In this document: piece after piece, positions 25,321-34,835 of the stretch
Numbering within the stretch: position 1 is the stretch's first letter
Layout: every line of letters starts with the position of its first letter
Source: Roseimaritima sediminicola
Lineage (GTDB): Bacteria > Planctomycetota > Planctomycetia > Pirellulales > Pirellulaceae
Reading direction: 5' to 3'
Length of the DNA stretch: 64,000 bases
NCBI RefSeq assembly: GCF_009618275.1
Contig: NZ_WIAD01000026.1
Coordinates: 20,550 to 84,549, forward strand
Translations under genes and position numbers: made by a program
The notes under the pieces: model-generated
Told to the model about the DNA's origin: nothing
The model's database searches: none
The model's input: only the letters and a program-made list of their open reading frames with translations

Positions 25321-26889
25321 ATGACCAAGATCACCTCGGAACGATTTGTCGAACTCGTCGCCAAGAGCGAACTGGTCGACCCGGCCAAGTGCGAGCGCTT
25401 GATCGCCAAAGTCCGCGAAAAATACGACGGCGACCTGCCCGAGGACCCGAAAAAGCTGGCCGCGCTGTTTCGCAGCAATAAACTGCTGACCGAATGGCAC
25501 ATCGAAAAACTGCTGACCGGCAAGTACAAGGGCTTCTTTCTCGGCAAGTACAAGTTGTTGGGACATCTCGGTACGGGGGGGATGAGCAGTGTGTACTTGG
25601 CCCAGCACATCAAGATGGGCGACCGGCGGGCGATCAAGGTCCTGCCGCGGCGGCGCGTCAAGGATGCTTCCTACCTGGCTCGCTTTCAGAACGAAGCCAA
25701 GGCGATCGCGGCGCTGAACCACCCCAACATCGTCCGCGCCTTCGATATCGATAACGAAGGCGACCTGCACTACCTGGTGATGGAGTACGTCGACGGGGAC
25801 GACCTGCAGGTTCGCGTTCGCAAGGATGGGCCTTTTGATTTCCGCACCGCGGCCCAGGTCGTCATCCAAGCCGCTCGCGGATTGCAGCACGCGCACGATC
25901 GCGGCCTGATCCATCGCGACATCAAACCGGCCAATTTGTTGATCGACAGCAACGGAACGATCCGCCTGTTGGACATGGGCCTGGCGCTGTTTTCCGACAA
26001 CGAAGAGGCTTCGTTGACGATCGAGCACAACGAGAACGTGCTGGGAACGGCCGACTATCTGGCCCCAGAGCAGGCCTTGAACAGTCACGATGTGGATCAC
26101 CGGGCGGACATCTATGGACTGGGCTGTACGCTGTATTTCATGTTGACCGGCCAACCGCCCTTCCCCGAAGGTTCGCTGGCCCAGCGGATCGCCAAGCACC
26201 AGACCGAGATGCCCAAGTCGATCCGCCAGATCCGCACCGACTGTCCCGGCGAGCTGGAGGGCATGGTGGTCAAGATGATCCAGAAGGATCCGCGTTATCG
26301 ATATCAGTCGGGCGCCGATGTGGCCGAAGCGTTCGAGCGGTGGTTGGCCACGTCCAACGTCCCGGCCAGCAGCAAGCGTTTGGTCAGCGACGCAACCGGA
26401 CCGCCCTCGGCGCTGCTATTGGGCAGCGACAGCGGTTCGATCACGGTGGATTCCCGCGTCGGCGACGAGGACGAGCATTCCAAGCACGATACGGTCAGCA
26501 ATACCGGTGGCGATACGATGACCGGCAGCGGAACGTCGCTGTCGGAGCTGTCGCCTTCGGACAGCGGCCGCTTGGTGGCCGTGACGCCGCGGAAAAGCCG
26601 ACCGCAGGATTCCAGCGGCAGCACGATCGATCTGGAACGGGAATCGGGCTACGAGCCGCGGCCGCTGCGCAGCAGCCAGCCCCGAGGCGTGAAACTGCCG
26701 CCGGCCAAAGAAATCGTCTCGCCCAGCAAGATTCCTGGTTCCAAGGCCGCCCGCAGCGCTTCGCCCCAGCCGGTGCACCCGGCATTGCAGTCCAAGAAGC
26801 AGATCCCGTGGCTGTTGATTGCCGTCTTCGCCGTGATGTTGCTGGTCGCGCTGGCGGTTGGTTTTGCTCTGGCTAAACTGACCTCTTGA
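25321..26889 (+). CDS. Hanks-type serine/threonine protein kinase, membrane-anchored
   Basis: 522 residues. A helical N-terminus (1-75) precedes a complete kinase domain: glycine loop GHLGTGGMSSV (81-91), catalytic Lys106 (AIKVL), catalytic loop HRDIKPANLL (198-207), metal-binding DMG at 218-220 in place of DFG, and APE 248-250. Residues about 345-490 are a Ser/Thr-rich disordered linker, then one C-terminal helix (IPWLLIAVFAVMLLVALAVG). The kinase thus faces the cytoplasm with a very short external tail. The N-terminal segment 'LAALFRSNKLLTEWHIEKLL' recurs in planctomycete kinases. 31 bases separate it from the downstream acyltransferase gene. Confidence 0.94.
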   Translation: MTKITSERFVELVAKSELVDPAKCERLIAKVREKYDGDLPEDPKKLAALFRSNKLLTEWHIEKLLTGKYKGFFLGKYKLLGHLGTGGMSSVYLAQHIKMGDRRAIKVLPRRRVKDASYLARFQNEAKAIAALNHPNIVRAFDIDNEGDLHYLVMEYVDGDDLQVRVRKDGPFDFRTAAQVVIQAARGLQHAHDRGLIHRDIKPANLLIDSNGTIRLLDMGLALFSDNEEASLTIEHNENVLGTADYLAPEQALNSHDVDHRADIYGLGCTLYFMLTGQPPFPEGSLAQRIAKHQTEMPKSIRQIRTDCPGELEGMVVKMIQKDPRYRYQSGADVAEAFERWLATSNVPASSKRLVSDATGPPSALLLGSDSGSITVDSRVGDEDEHSKHDTVSNTGGDTMTGSGTSLSELSPSDSGRLVAVTPRKSRPQDSSGSTIDLERESGYEPRPLRSSQPRGVKLPPAKEIVSPSKIPGSKAARSASPQPVHPALQSKKQIPWLLIAVFAVMLLVALAVGFALAKLTS

Positions 26890-26920
26890 TCCACTTGCTT
26901 GCCTGCCAGCCGAAACCTTC

Positions 26921-28144
26921 ATGAGCGTCATCGTTGAGAAACCGTATCGGTTTGTTCCGCCCCACCACGGCAATGGTTGGCCGACCTGGATCCAAAGACT
27001 GCGGTTGGTCGATCTGTACCTGCGTCGCAAAGAAGGGATCATCGATTACGAATGCCGGCACTGGGATCGCGTGGGGGAATCCCTGCGGCAGGGTCATGGC
27101 ATCCTGTTGGCGCCGAACCACTGCCGCTATGCCGATCCGTTGGTCATGGGATGGCCCGCCCGCGAGCTGAACCAGCACGTGTATGCGATGGCCAGCTGGC
27201 ATCTGTTCAACAAGAATCGGTTTGAAAGTTTTGCCATCCAGAAGATGGGCGCGTTCAGTCTGTTTCGCGAAGGTCAGGATCGGCAGTCCCTGGAAGCGGC
27301 AATGGATATTCTGGCCAAGGCCCGGCGGCCCTTGATCCTGTTTCCCGAAGGCACCACCAACCGCACCAACGACCGCCTGCAAACGTTGCTCGACGGCGTT
27401 TCCTTTATCGCTCGCACCGCAGCCCGGCGGCGGCAGAAAGCCGACGGCGGCAAAGTCGTCATTCATCCGGTGGGTATCAAGTACGTCTTCCAGGGCGATA
27501 TCGATCAGTGGGCCGACCGGGCCCTCAGAAAACTGGAGACGCGGCTGGGCTGGGAAGACGTCGATACGTCGCGGTTGTTGCCGCGCGTGCGGCGCGTTGC
27601 CGAAGCCCTGCTGTCCTTGCAGGAGATCGCCCACATCGGACAGGTACAAAGCGGCAGTTTGCACGAGCGACGCGAAGGGTTGATCGAAGCCTTGCTGGAG
27701 CCGATCGAACGCGAGCGTGGGGCCGCCAAACCCGGGGCGCCGGTGCTGAACCGCGTGCGAACCCTGCGCAGTCGCTTGCTGCCCCTGTTGATGGAAAGCG
27801 CGGACGAACCCGCCAAGGAGCGTCTACGAAGGTTGCTGAAGAAGGTGGACCTGGCGCAAAAACTGGATTCCTATCCGGAGGGCTATCTGAGCGTGCCGCC
27901 GGTGACCGACACGCGGGTGCTGGAGACGATCCAGCGGATGCAGGAAGATTTTTTGGGCCGCCCCGATTCTTCCTATCCCCTGAAAGCGATCCTCGAAGCC
28001 GAGGAGCCAATCGAAGTCCCCGCCGAACGGGCGCCACGCGGCCAGGTCGATCCGATCGTGACGGAGCTCGAACAGCAGCTGCTCGGGTTGCTCGAGCGGC
28101 TGCAGCACGAAGCGAACGTGCTGGACGAGCCGCCGCCGCGCTGA
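26921..28144 (+). CDS. PlsC-type lysophospholipid acyltransferase-like protein
   Basis: 407 residues. The N-terminal 200 residues carry acyltransferase motifs: 'APNHCRYADP' (H67-x4-D72 catalytic pair) and 'LFPEGTTNR' (about 138-146), then 'VIHPVGIKYVF'. This family acylates glycerolipids at the inner face of the membrane. The C-terminal 200 residues are a charged, mostly helical extension not present in minimal PlsC, and there is no clear membrane helix. The start is the ATG at 26921. It follows the kinase closely and may be co-transcribed with it. Confidence 0.88.
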   Translation: MSVIVEKPYRFVPPHHGNGWPTWIQRLRLVDLYLRRKEGIIDYECRHWDRVGESLRQGHGILLAPNHCRYADPLVMGWPARELNQHVYAMASWHLFNKNRFESFAIQKMGAFSLFREGQDRQSLEAAMDILAKARRPLILFPEGTTNRTNDRLQTLLDGVSFIARTAARRRQKADGGKVVIHPVGIKYVFQGDIDQWADRALRKLETRLGWEDVDTSRLLPRVRRVAEALLSLQEIAHIGQVQSGSLHERREGLIEALLEPIERERGAAKPGAPVLNRVRTLRSRLLPLLMESADEPAKERLRRLLKKVDLAQKLDSYPEGYLSVPPVTDTRVLETIQRMQEDFLGRPDSSYPLKAILEAEEPIEVPAERAPRGQVDPIVTELEQQLLGLLERLQHEANVLDEPPPR

Positions 28145-28313
28145 GCCCGGGCCGCCGCTGCGCTGGGGCCCCGGACGAATCGTTCGATTTGCTTGCCGCC
28201 ACGGGTGACCTAGAGTTGCGGTGCGAAGGAAAAACCGTGCGGCGCGGGTAAACGTGCGGCGCGGCTTCGCGAACCACCGTCATGACCCGCGCAAATACGC
28301 AGCTGTTCGCCCG

Positions 28314-29438
28314 ATGCCGCTTTCCGACCAGCTTCAGAAGACCTTTCGACTCGCCGCTCTGATGGCGACCGTTCTGGTCGTGCTGATCCATTACCGCTCC
28401 GCCGATACCCTGGGGCATGATCTGCAAGGTGGGGGCCTGCAGGGCTGGGGGCAGGAATGGTTGGTCAATGGCGTGGCCCGCGTGGCCGTGCCCCTGTTCG
28501 CCTTGGCGGCCGGGTGTTTTTATTTCGTTTCCTTTTCGGGATCGCTGCGGGACTATCTACAAAAGCTGAGCAAACGCGTTCGCACGGTGGCCGTGCCTTA
28601 TTTGCTGATGTCGACCCTGGCGGTCTTCAGCTGGCTGGCTCTGCGCTATGCGACGGCCACGCCGGTCGAAGCCGATGCGGCGCAGCTGGCAACTCGGCTG
28701 CTGCTGCACCCGATGGCCGAGCAGCTTTGGTTCCTGCGGGACCTGATGGTGCTGGTTTCGATCGCCCCGTTGCTGGGTTTTTTTGTCGCGCGTTGGCCCG
28801 CGGTCTTTCTCGGAGGGCTGTCGCTGTTGTGGATGACCGAGACCCAGCCCGCGCCGATCATTGCCGGCTGGTACCTGGTCAACAACGAAACCCTGCTGTT
28901 CTTCTGTCTGGGGGCCTGCCTCGCCCGACAGCCTGCGGTGCTGGGGCGTTTGGAGCGATTAACGCGTTGCTCGGCCCCGCTTGCCGGCGGTCTGGTTGGG
29001 TTATGGATGGGCGTGTTGGCAGCGCGGATGGTGATCGCTCCGGAGTTCGACCTGTGGTACGTCCAGGACTATACGGCGACCGGATTGATTCTGCAGAAGG
29101 TGGGCATCGCCATCGGGTGCGTGGCGGTGCTGGCGACCGGCGGTTGTGCGGCCCGGCACGCGGCGCCGCAGGGATGGTGGATGCGTCTGTCGAGTGACAG
29201 TTTTTTCGTTTACTTGATCCACGAGTTCCCTCTTCGTGAAGCGCTCGAGCGAGCCGGCGGGATGGTCGTGCCGGTCGCTTGGCGGTTTTGGTTGGTCGCC
29301 CCGCTGGCGATTCTGCTCAGTTTCGCGGCGGCGGAAGCGGCCAGTCGCTGGACGCCCACGCTGGTGGCCGTGCTGACCGGCGGACGGATTCCGGGCCGCG
29401 TGCCGCCGAGTTCTCCGGCTTTGGCAGGAGGTCGATAA
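28314..29438 (+). CDS. Acyltransferase-3 family membrane protein
   Basis: The ATG at 28314 is chosen; the upstream Arg-rich 31 codons are not family-like. 374 residues and about ten hydrophobic helices. 'LMATVLVVLIHYRSADT' carries the catalytic-type His in helix 1 of acyl_transf_3 proteins, and 'LWFLRDLMVLVSIAPLL' and 'SFFVYLIHEFPLREAL' match later family helices. Members O-acetylate sugars on surface polysaccharide or peptidoglycan. The next gene, an O-antigen-ligase-like protein, starts 4 bases after its stop, consistent with a surface glycan operon. Confidence 0.9.
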   Translation: MPLSDQLQKTFRLAALMATVLVVLIHYRSADTLGHDLQGGGLQGWGQEWLVNGVARVAVPLFALAAGCFYFVSFSGSLRDYLQKLSKRVRTVAVPYLLMSTLAVFSWLALRYATATPVEADAAQLATRLLLHPMAEQLWFLRDLMVLVSIAPLLGFFVARWPAVFLGGLSLLWMTETQPAPIIAGWYLVNNETLLFFCLGACLARQPAVLGRLERLTRCSAPLAGGLVGLWMGVLAARMVIAPEFDLWYVQDYTATGLILQKVGIAIGCVAVLATGGCAARHAAPQGWWMRLSSDSFFVYLIHEFPLREALERAGGMVVPVAWRFWLVAPLAILLSFAAAEAASRWTPTLVAVLTGGRIPGRVPPSSPALAGGR

Positions 29439-29442
29439 CGCC

Positions 29443-30963
29443 ATGGACCTGCTTTCGATCCTGTTCGCACTGGCCTCCGTGGTGTGGGTGATCCACCTGA
29501 TTCGCGTTGGCAGTCTCGCCTTGGCGGCTCTAGCAACATTAATTGTGGGGACCGTTTTCGGGCCCGCGTTCTTCGCCATCGACGGGCCTTTTCAGATCAG
29601 CGCGGACCGCGTGTTGTGGGCTCTGGTCATCGGTATGGCCGTGGTGCATTGGCGGCTGGGGTGGTTTCGTTTTCAGGGACTCACGCGCGGCGACTGGGTC
29701 CTGTTGTTTCTGGCCGCCTGGTTGGCGATCAGCACTCAACGCGGCGGTCCCCTGCCCGACCAGTCCAGTCCGGTTGCGCGTTGGCTGTTCTACTTTGCGT
29801 TGCCCGTGGGGATGTACTGGATCGGTCGCGCCGTCACGCTGCAGTCGGGCGAGCTGCGACGTGTCTTCGGTGGGCTGGTGGCGTTGTCCGTTTATCTATC
29901 GCTGGTGGGGTGGTGCGAGATGCGGGGCTGGCACGGTTTGGTGTTTCCCCGGTACATCGTCGACCCACAGATCTGGGAGTTCTACGGACGCGCTCGCGGA
30001 CCGCTGCTGAATCCGGCGGGCAATGGCATCGTGATGACGATCGGCTTGGGCGCGGCGGTGCTGTTGTGGCGCGAAGCCGGCCGAGTGGGAAAGCTGTTGA
30101 ATGCGGTGGCCGCGGTGGTGATCACCGCCGGGATGGTCGCGACGCTGACCCGCGGCGTGTGGCTGGGCGGTTTGGTGGCTCTGGCCGTGCTGGCGTACTG
30201 GCATGTGCCGCGGTGGGTCCGCGTCGCCGGCCTGGTCGGCGTGTTATTGATCACCGCGGGTGCGGCTTTGGGACTGAAAGATCAATTGCTGCGGTTCAAG
30301 CGCGACAAACACTTGTCGGCGGCCGAAGCCGAAAAATCTTTGCAGCTGCGGCCGCTGTTGGCGATCGTGGCCTGGGAGATGTTTCAGGATCGACCGTTGG
30401 CTGGGGTGGGATACGGGCGCTACTTTGCGCATTCCCAGCCCTATCACAACCTGCCCCGCTACGGCGCCAGCCTGCAACCCGCGCGGGACTACATGCAGCA
30501 CAACGTCCTGCTGTCGATCCTGGTGGACGCCGGATTGATCGGCGTGGTACCGCTGGTGGTGCTGTGGATGTACTGGATGGCCTGCGGTTGGCGATTGGCC
30601 AGCCGTGCGGGCCCGGGCGATGGGCGGCCTCTGGATCCCGAGCAATCGTCGGTGCACCGTAATCTGGGCCTGTTGCTGTTGGTCGCCCTCTGCGGCTATT
30701 TGGTCAACGGCACGTTCCAGGACGTATCGATCATCCCCATGGTGCACATGTACCTGTTCTTCCTGGCCGGATTGGCCGTGGGGCACTGCCACCGCTTGCC
30801 TCAGGACCGTTTGTCTCAGGACGCCGCCTCGCGATGGCGGTTTGCGTTGCCTAGCGGTCCAGTTGGATGCCGTCGCCGTGCCACAGCACTTCCAGATCCT
30901 GCCGCTGCCACCACTCGCGGCCGATCGATGGATCCAGGATTTCAATCTGTCCGTCGGCCGTGA
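29443..30963 (+). CDS. O-antigen ligase/polymerase-like membrane protein
   Basis: 506 residues, about twelve hydrophobic segments. A long periplasmic loop followed by 'HNVLLSILVDAGLIGVVPLVVL' (about residues 352-373) is the Wzy_C/WaaL signature, and 'ARGPLLNPAGNGIVMTIGLG' lies before it. It should act on the periplasmic face, joining or polymerising lipid-linked glycans. The last ~50 residues are Arg/Pro-rich and overlap the oppositely oriented next gene by 113 bp, so the real stop may have been lost and this tail may not be functional. Confidence 0.87.
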   Translation: MDLLSILFALASVVWVIHLIRVGSLALAALATLIVGTVFGPAFFAIDGPFQISADRVLWALVIGMAVVHWRLGWFRFQGLTRGDWVLLFLAAWLAISTQRGGPLPDQSSPVARWLFYFALPVGMYWIGRAVTLQSGELRRVFGGLVALSVYLSLVGWCEMRGWHGLVFPRYIVDPQIWEFYGRARGPLLNPAGNGIVMTIGLGAAVLLWREAGRVGKLLNAVAAVVITAGMVATLTRGVWLGGLVALAVLAYWHVPRWVRVAGLVGVLLITAGAALGLKDQLLRFKRDKHLSAAEAEKSLQLRPLLAIVAWEMFQDRPLAGVGYGRYFAHSQPYHNLPRYGASLQPARDYMQHNVLLSILVDAGLIGVVPLVVLWMYWMACGWRLASRAGPGDGRPLDPEQSSVHRNLGLLLLVALCGYLVNGTFQDVSIIPMVHMYLFFLAGLAVGHCHRLPQDRLSQDAASRWRFALPSGPVGCRRRATALPDPAAATTRGRSMDPGFQSVRRP

Positions 30964-31702
30964 CGCCGGCGGCGACCACCGAATGGCCCATTCCCGGGAT
31001 CCAGCCCCACTGTCGCTCGTATCGCGGGTCGTCCACCCCGGTTTCCGGCAGACGGACCAACAGCAGGACGGGCCAGTCCTCTCGGACCAACAACTCGTCG
31101 ATCCCACCGGAAAGCAGTTGGACGTCGCGGCCGGTAGCGTTGGCTTTTAATTTGATTCCCCGATACAGCCCCAGCGTCGGCGTGCCCGCTTCGTCGGTCA
31201 GGCAGGGGCCGATCATTTCGCTTTCGGTCGTGGGCGTGCCGGCTTGGGTGAACAGCGTGGCGGCCGCGGCGGGGCTGCACGTCGCCCACGAACTCTGCAT
31301 CACGACGCCGCCATACACCAGGTCGTCACCGACGGCGGGCGGACGCAGCAGCGGTCCGAGCAGCGGCCAAAGCAAGGCTGGGACGGCGACCGCGGCCAAC
31401 AGTCCCGAAGCCAGAACGCGACGCCAGAGCGGGGTTTTGGGCAATCGAAAGGCCAGGCCGGCGGCCATGGCAAAGAACAGCGGCGTCCAGTTGGACCACA
31501 CGATCACGGCCGAGGAATCGACCAGGTGCACCCAGTACAGCCGACCCGCGGCGTACCACAGGAAGGCAAAACCGCCGACCAGAGCCAGCGTCAGGCAGAT
31601 GGTCCGGCCTTGGCCCTCGGGCAGGCGGGTCCAGCCGCAGGCCAGCCCCAGCGCCGCCGATAGCAACCCCATCACGGCCAACGCGATCACCAGGTCAGTC
31701 AT
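30851..31702 (-). CDS. Membrane protein with C39-like cysteine peptidase domain
   Basis: 283 residues from the ATG at 31702, which overlaps the Rieske stop (ATGACTGA), showing translational coupling; the longer upstream frame is not used. The first half has four to five membrane helices. The C-terminal half carries a C39-like papain fold: 'MQSSWATCSPAAAATLF' with the presumed nucleophile Cys, 'IPGMGHSVVAAGV' with the His and 'IEILDPSIGREWW' with the Asp. C39 peptidases typically cleave Gly-Gly leaders, but no ABC transporter domain or leader peptide is nearby, so the substrate is unknown. Its 3' end overlaps the ligase gene. Confidence 0.82.
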   Translation of the reverse strand: MTDLVIALAVMGLLSAALGLACGWTRLPEGQGRTICLTLALVGGFAFLWYAAGRLYWVHLVDSSAVIVWSNWTPLFFAMAAGLAFRLPKTPLWRRVLASGLLAAVAVPALLWPLLGPLLRPPAVGDDLVYGGVVMQSSWATCSPAAAATLFTQAGTPTTESEMIGPCLTDEAGTPTLGLYRGIKLKANATGRDVQLLSGGIDELLVREDWPVLLLVRLPETGVDDPRYERQWGWIPGMGHSVVAAGVTADGQIEILDPSIGREWWQRQDLEVLWHGDGIQLDR

Positions 31703-32006
31703 TGACCCGCACCTGTACGTCCTCGCCCTCGACTCGCACCTCAAAGGCCTCGACCTTGACGCGGGGGTTATCTTCCCAGGTGCCGTCCTTGATGCAGAAT
31801 CGCCAAGCGTGCCAGGGACAGGTCACCGTGTGGTCGTCCAGGTGCCCTTCGGCCAGCGACGCGCCCATGTGAGGGCACATGTCGTCGATGGCAAAGAATT
31901 CCCCGTCGCGTTTGAAAACCGCGACCATCCGCCCGTTTACGGGGAAGGCCTGGCCGACATTTTCTTCGAAATCACTGACTTTGCCGACCGTTTCGAACTC
32001 GCTCAC
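31695..32006 (-). CDS. Rieske 2Fe-2S ferredoxin-like protein
   Basis: 103 residues with the full Rieske cluster ligands: C44-x-H46 (MCPHMGASL) and C63-x2-H66 (TCPWHAWRF). Length and pattern match the NirD/dioxygenase-ferredoxin class: a soluble cytoplasmic electron carrier or sensor. No oxygenase or nitrite reductase is nearby. It overlaps the downstream membrane peptidase gene by 8 bases. Upstream, 134 bp separate it from the divergent radical SAM gene. Confidence 0.93.
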   Translation of the reverse strand: MSEFETVGKVSDFEENVGQAFPVNGRMVAVFKRDGEFFAIDDMCPHMGASLAEGHLDDHTVTCPWHAWRFCIKDGTWEDNPRVKVEAFEVRVEGEDVQVRVND

Positions 32007-32140
32007 AATCTAGTTCCCTTGCATAATCTGGTTATGATCCGCGAAAGTTAAGATTAACCGACCGGCGCTACGAGACCAGTGGGGCGGCGACCGCGCCGCG
32101 AAGCCTCGATTTCCTTCTTTCAACCCCGTTTTGTGAACCG

Positions 32141-33976
32141 ATGATTCAACACGCTCGCAAACGTTTTCTCGAAACCCATGTCTGGCCCAACGTGCAAACG
32201 CCGGCCCAGTACGTCGGCGGGGAACGCAACATCGTCGTCAAAGATCATCGTACGGTCGCCGGCAAACTGTGCCTGGGATTTCCCGATGCCTACACGATCG
32301 GGATGAGCCACCACGGCCTGCAGGTACTGTACTCGCAGATGAACCGTCGCGAGGACTGGCTGGCCGAACGGGTGTTTTCGCCCTGGCCCGATATGGAGGC
32401 CCTGCTGCGCAAGCACGACGTGCCGCTGTACAGTCTGGAAACCTTTACGGCCCTGTCGGAGTTCGACGTGCTGGGGTTGTCGCTGCAGTACGAGATCAGC
32501 TCGCCCAACGTGCTGACGATGCTGGACCTGGGCGGGATTCCGCTGGAGGCCGAGCAGCGAACGATGGCCGATCCGCTGGTCGTGGCCGGCGGGCCCTGCT
32601 GTCAGAACCCCGAACCGATGGCCGATTATTTCGACGTCATGGTCACCGGTGACGGCGAACCGGCCCTGCCCGAGGTGTGCGACCTGTGGTTGCGGCTGAA
32701 GCAGGAGGCTCGCGATGAGCGGGGCGAATTTTTAAGCGGCCAGGCCGGTCGGCGGCAACGCGAAGAGGCCCTCGCAGAGCTCAGCCGCCGACTGGAATAC
32801 GCCTATGTGCCGCGGTTTTATTCGCCGGAGTATCGAGAAGGCCGGCAGGTCGCCCTGCATCGCACCCGCAGCGACGTGCCCGAGACGATCGCGCCCAGCG
32901 TGATTCGCGACCTGGACGGTTTGCCCCTGCCGGTCAAACCCATCGTGCCCTACATCGAATGCGTGCACGACCGGATCGCCATCGAGATCATGCGTGGCTG
33001 TCCGCATCAGTGCCGGTTCTGTCAGAGCACGGTGATCAAACGCCCGCTGCGGATTCGCGAGGTCGAAACCATTGTGCAGGGCGCGATCGAGAGCTACGAG
33101 AACACGGGCTTCAACGAAATCAGTGTGCTCAGTCTGTCCAGCAGCGATTACCCGCACTTCGAACCCTTGGTGCGGCGGCTGCACGAAGTTTTCCAGCCAC
33201 TGGGCGTGAACATCAGCGTGCCCAGTTTGCGCGTCAACGAGCAACTGCGTTCGCTGCCCCAGTTGATCGGCACGGGCCGCCGCAGTTCGTTGACCTTGGC
33301 ACCGGAGGTGGCTCGGGACGACATGCGGGAACAGATCCGCAAACGCATCAAGAACGACGATTTGATCGAAGGCTGCCGAGCGGCGTTTGAGAACGGCTTC
33401 GACGCGGTCAAACTGTACTTCATGTGCGGCCTGCCGGGCGAACGGCCGGTGGACCTGGACGGCATCGTCGACCTGGCCGAGCGGATCGCCACGGTGGGCA
33501 AAGAGGTCCGCGGCCGCTATGCCCGCGTGACCGCCAGCGTGTCGAACTTTGTTCCCAAAGCCCACACGCCCTACCAGTGGAACGGCATGCAGCGTCGCGA
33601 GTACTTCAAATGGGCGCACAAATACCTGTGGAGCCGCCGGCGGATTCGCAGCATCAACATCAAGTGCCACGACATCGAAACCAGTTTGCTCGAAGGCGTG
33701 CTCAGCCGCGGTGACCGGCGTACCGGCAAGGCGATTCGCCTGGCGTGGGAACGCGGCGCACGGATGGACGGCTGGACCGAGCACCTCGACCCCGAGCGCT
33801 GGTGGCAAGCGATCGAGGACGCGGGACTGGACGCCCAGCAGCAGGTACACGAGCCCTATGGGTTGATGGACAAGCTGCCCTGGGATCACGTGAACGTCAA
33901 ATACGGCCGAGCGTTCTTGGAAAAAGAACAGACCCGAGCCACGGTTCAGCTAGCCGCCATGGCCAACGCCAAGTAG
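32141..33976 (+). CDS. TIGR03960-type radical SAM protein
   Basis: 611 residues: an N-terminal B12-binding-like domain (YVGGERNIVVKDH, FPDAYTIGMSHHGLQVLYSQM), then a radical SAM barrel with the 4Fe-4S motif C287-x3-C291-x2-C294 (RGCPHQCRFCQSTVIKRP), and a C-terminal extension. This long family is often fused to, or beside, a DUF2344 protein; no such partner is seen here. It probably modifies tRNA or another macromolecule (inference). The ATG at 32141 is the first in frame. The stop at 33976 is followed directly by the gene-end hairpin. Confidence 0.93.
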   Translation: MIQHARKRFLETHVWPNVQTPAQYVGGERNIVVKDHRTVAGKLCLGFPDAYTIGMSHHGLQVLYSQMNRREDWLAERVFSPWPDMEALLRKHDVPLYSLETFTALSEFDVLGLSLQYEISSPNVLTMLDLGGIPLEAEQRTMADPLVVAGGPCCQNPEPMADYFDVMVTGDGEPALPEVCDLWLRLKQEARDERGEFLSGQAGRRQREEALAELSRRLEYAYVPRFYSPEYREGRQVALHRTRSDVPETIAPSVIRDLDGLPLPVKPIVPYIECVHDRIAIEIMRGCPHQCRFCQSTVIKRPLRIREVETIVQGAIESYENTGFNEISVLSLSSSDYPHFEPLVRRLHEVFQPLGVNISVPSLRVNEQLRSLPQLIGTGRRSSLTLAPEVARDDMREQIRKRIKNDDLIEGCRAAFENGFDAVKLYFMCGLPGERPVDLDGIVDLAERIATVGKEVRGRYARVTASVSNFVPKAHTPYQWNGMQRREYFKWAHKYLWSRRRIRSINIKCHDIETSLLEGVLSRGDRRTGKAIRLAWERGARMDGWTEHLDPERWWQAIEDAGLDAQQQVHEPYGLMDKLPWDHVNVKYGRAFLEKEQTRATVQLAAMANAK

Positions 33977-34835
33977 TCGGCAGGCCAGTGGCATAGGCTT
34001 CCAGCCTGTGAACCGTGGCATCGGCTTTTGTTTCAGCCCGAAGGGCGGCATAGCCCCTGCCGGGGCTGTGAGTCCCCGGGATGGAAAGGCCGAACAAATG
34101 GAAACCCCAGAGGGGTGGCGCGGCGATCACAGCTGTCCGTGTCGCCCCTCCGGGGCTTTTGTTTGTTTGGGGGTGCTGACCCGGCGGTTGACACCGCCGG
34201 CAAGGGCTGTGCCGCCCTGCGGGCTAAGCCAGTGGCATAGGCTTCCAGCCTGTGAAGACTTACTGCCCGTACTCGTACTCGAGACCGACACCGTACCCCG
34301 TCGTCTCTTTCAACCCCTAGCGATCCGATTACGAGTACCGCTGCTGCGCAACTAAGTACGAGAGCCAGTGGCATAGGCTTTTGTTTCAGCCCGAAGGGCG
34401 GCACAGCCCCTGCCGGGGACGTGAGTCCCCGGGATGGAAAGGCCGAACAAATGGAAACCCCAGAGGGGTGGCGCGGCGATCACAGCTGTCCGTGTCGCCC
34501 CTCCGGGGCTTTTGTTTGTTTGGGGGGTGCTGACCCGGCGGTTGACACCGCCGGCAAGGGCTGTGCCGCCCTGCGGGCTAAGCTAGTGGCATAGGCTTCC
34601 AGCCTGTGAAGACTTACTGCTCGTGCTCGTACTCCTGCTCGTACTCGTACTCGAAACCGACACCGTACCCCGTCGTCTCTTTCAACCTCCAGCGATCCGA
34701 TTACGAGTACCGCTGCGCTGAGTACGAGTACCGCTGCTGCGCAACTAAGTACGAGAGCCAGTGGCATCGGCTTTTGTTGCAGCCCGAAGGGCGGCATAGC
34801 CCCTGCCGGGGCTGTGGCACCGAAGCCGATGTCAG
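33977..34835. other. 859-bp gap made almost wholly of repeats
   Basis: No gene seen. It begins with the 'ggcataggcttccagcctgtga' hairpin at 33989-34012, then a tandem duplication with a partial third copy (34023-34815). Short frames within are repeat-derived (for example Pro/Gly-rich) and have no family match. Confidence 0.7.
34023..34815. repeat. Tandem repeat: units of 353 and 393 bp plus a partial copy
   Basis: Unit 1 begins 'ggcttttgtttcagcccg' at 34023, unit 2 at 34376, and a partial unit 3 at 34769. Each carries three modules: 'aagggcggcatagcccctgc' and 'agtccccgggatgg' palindromes, a 'gcggttgacaccgccggc' hairpin, the 'ggcataggcttccagcctgtga' hairpin, and a 'gagtacgagtaccgctgc' block. 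Unit 2 is 40 bp longer because that last block is expanded. The units are nearly identical, so duplication is recent. The same 'gagtacgagtaccgctgcgc' block recurs at 4525-4570. Confidence 0.88.
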
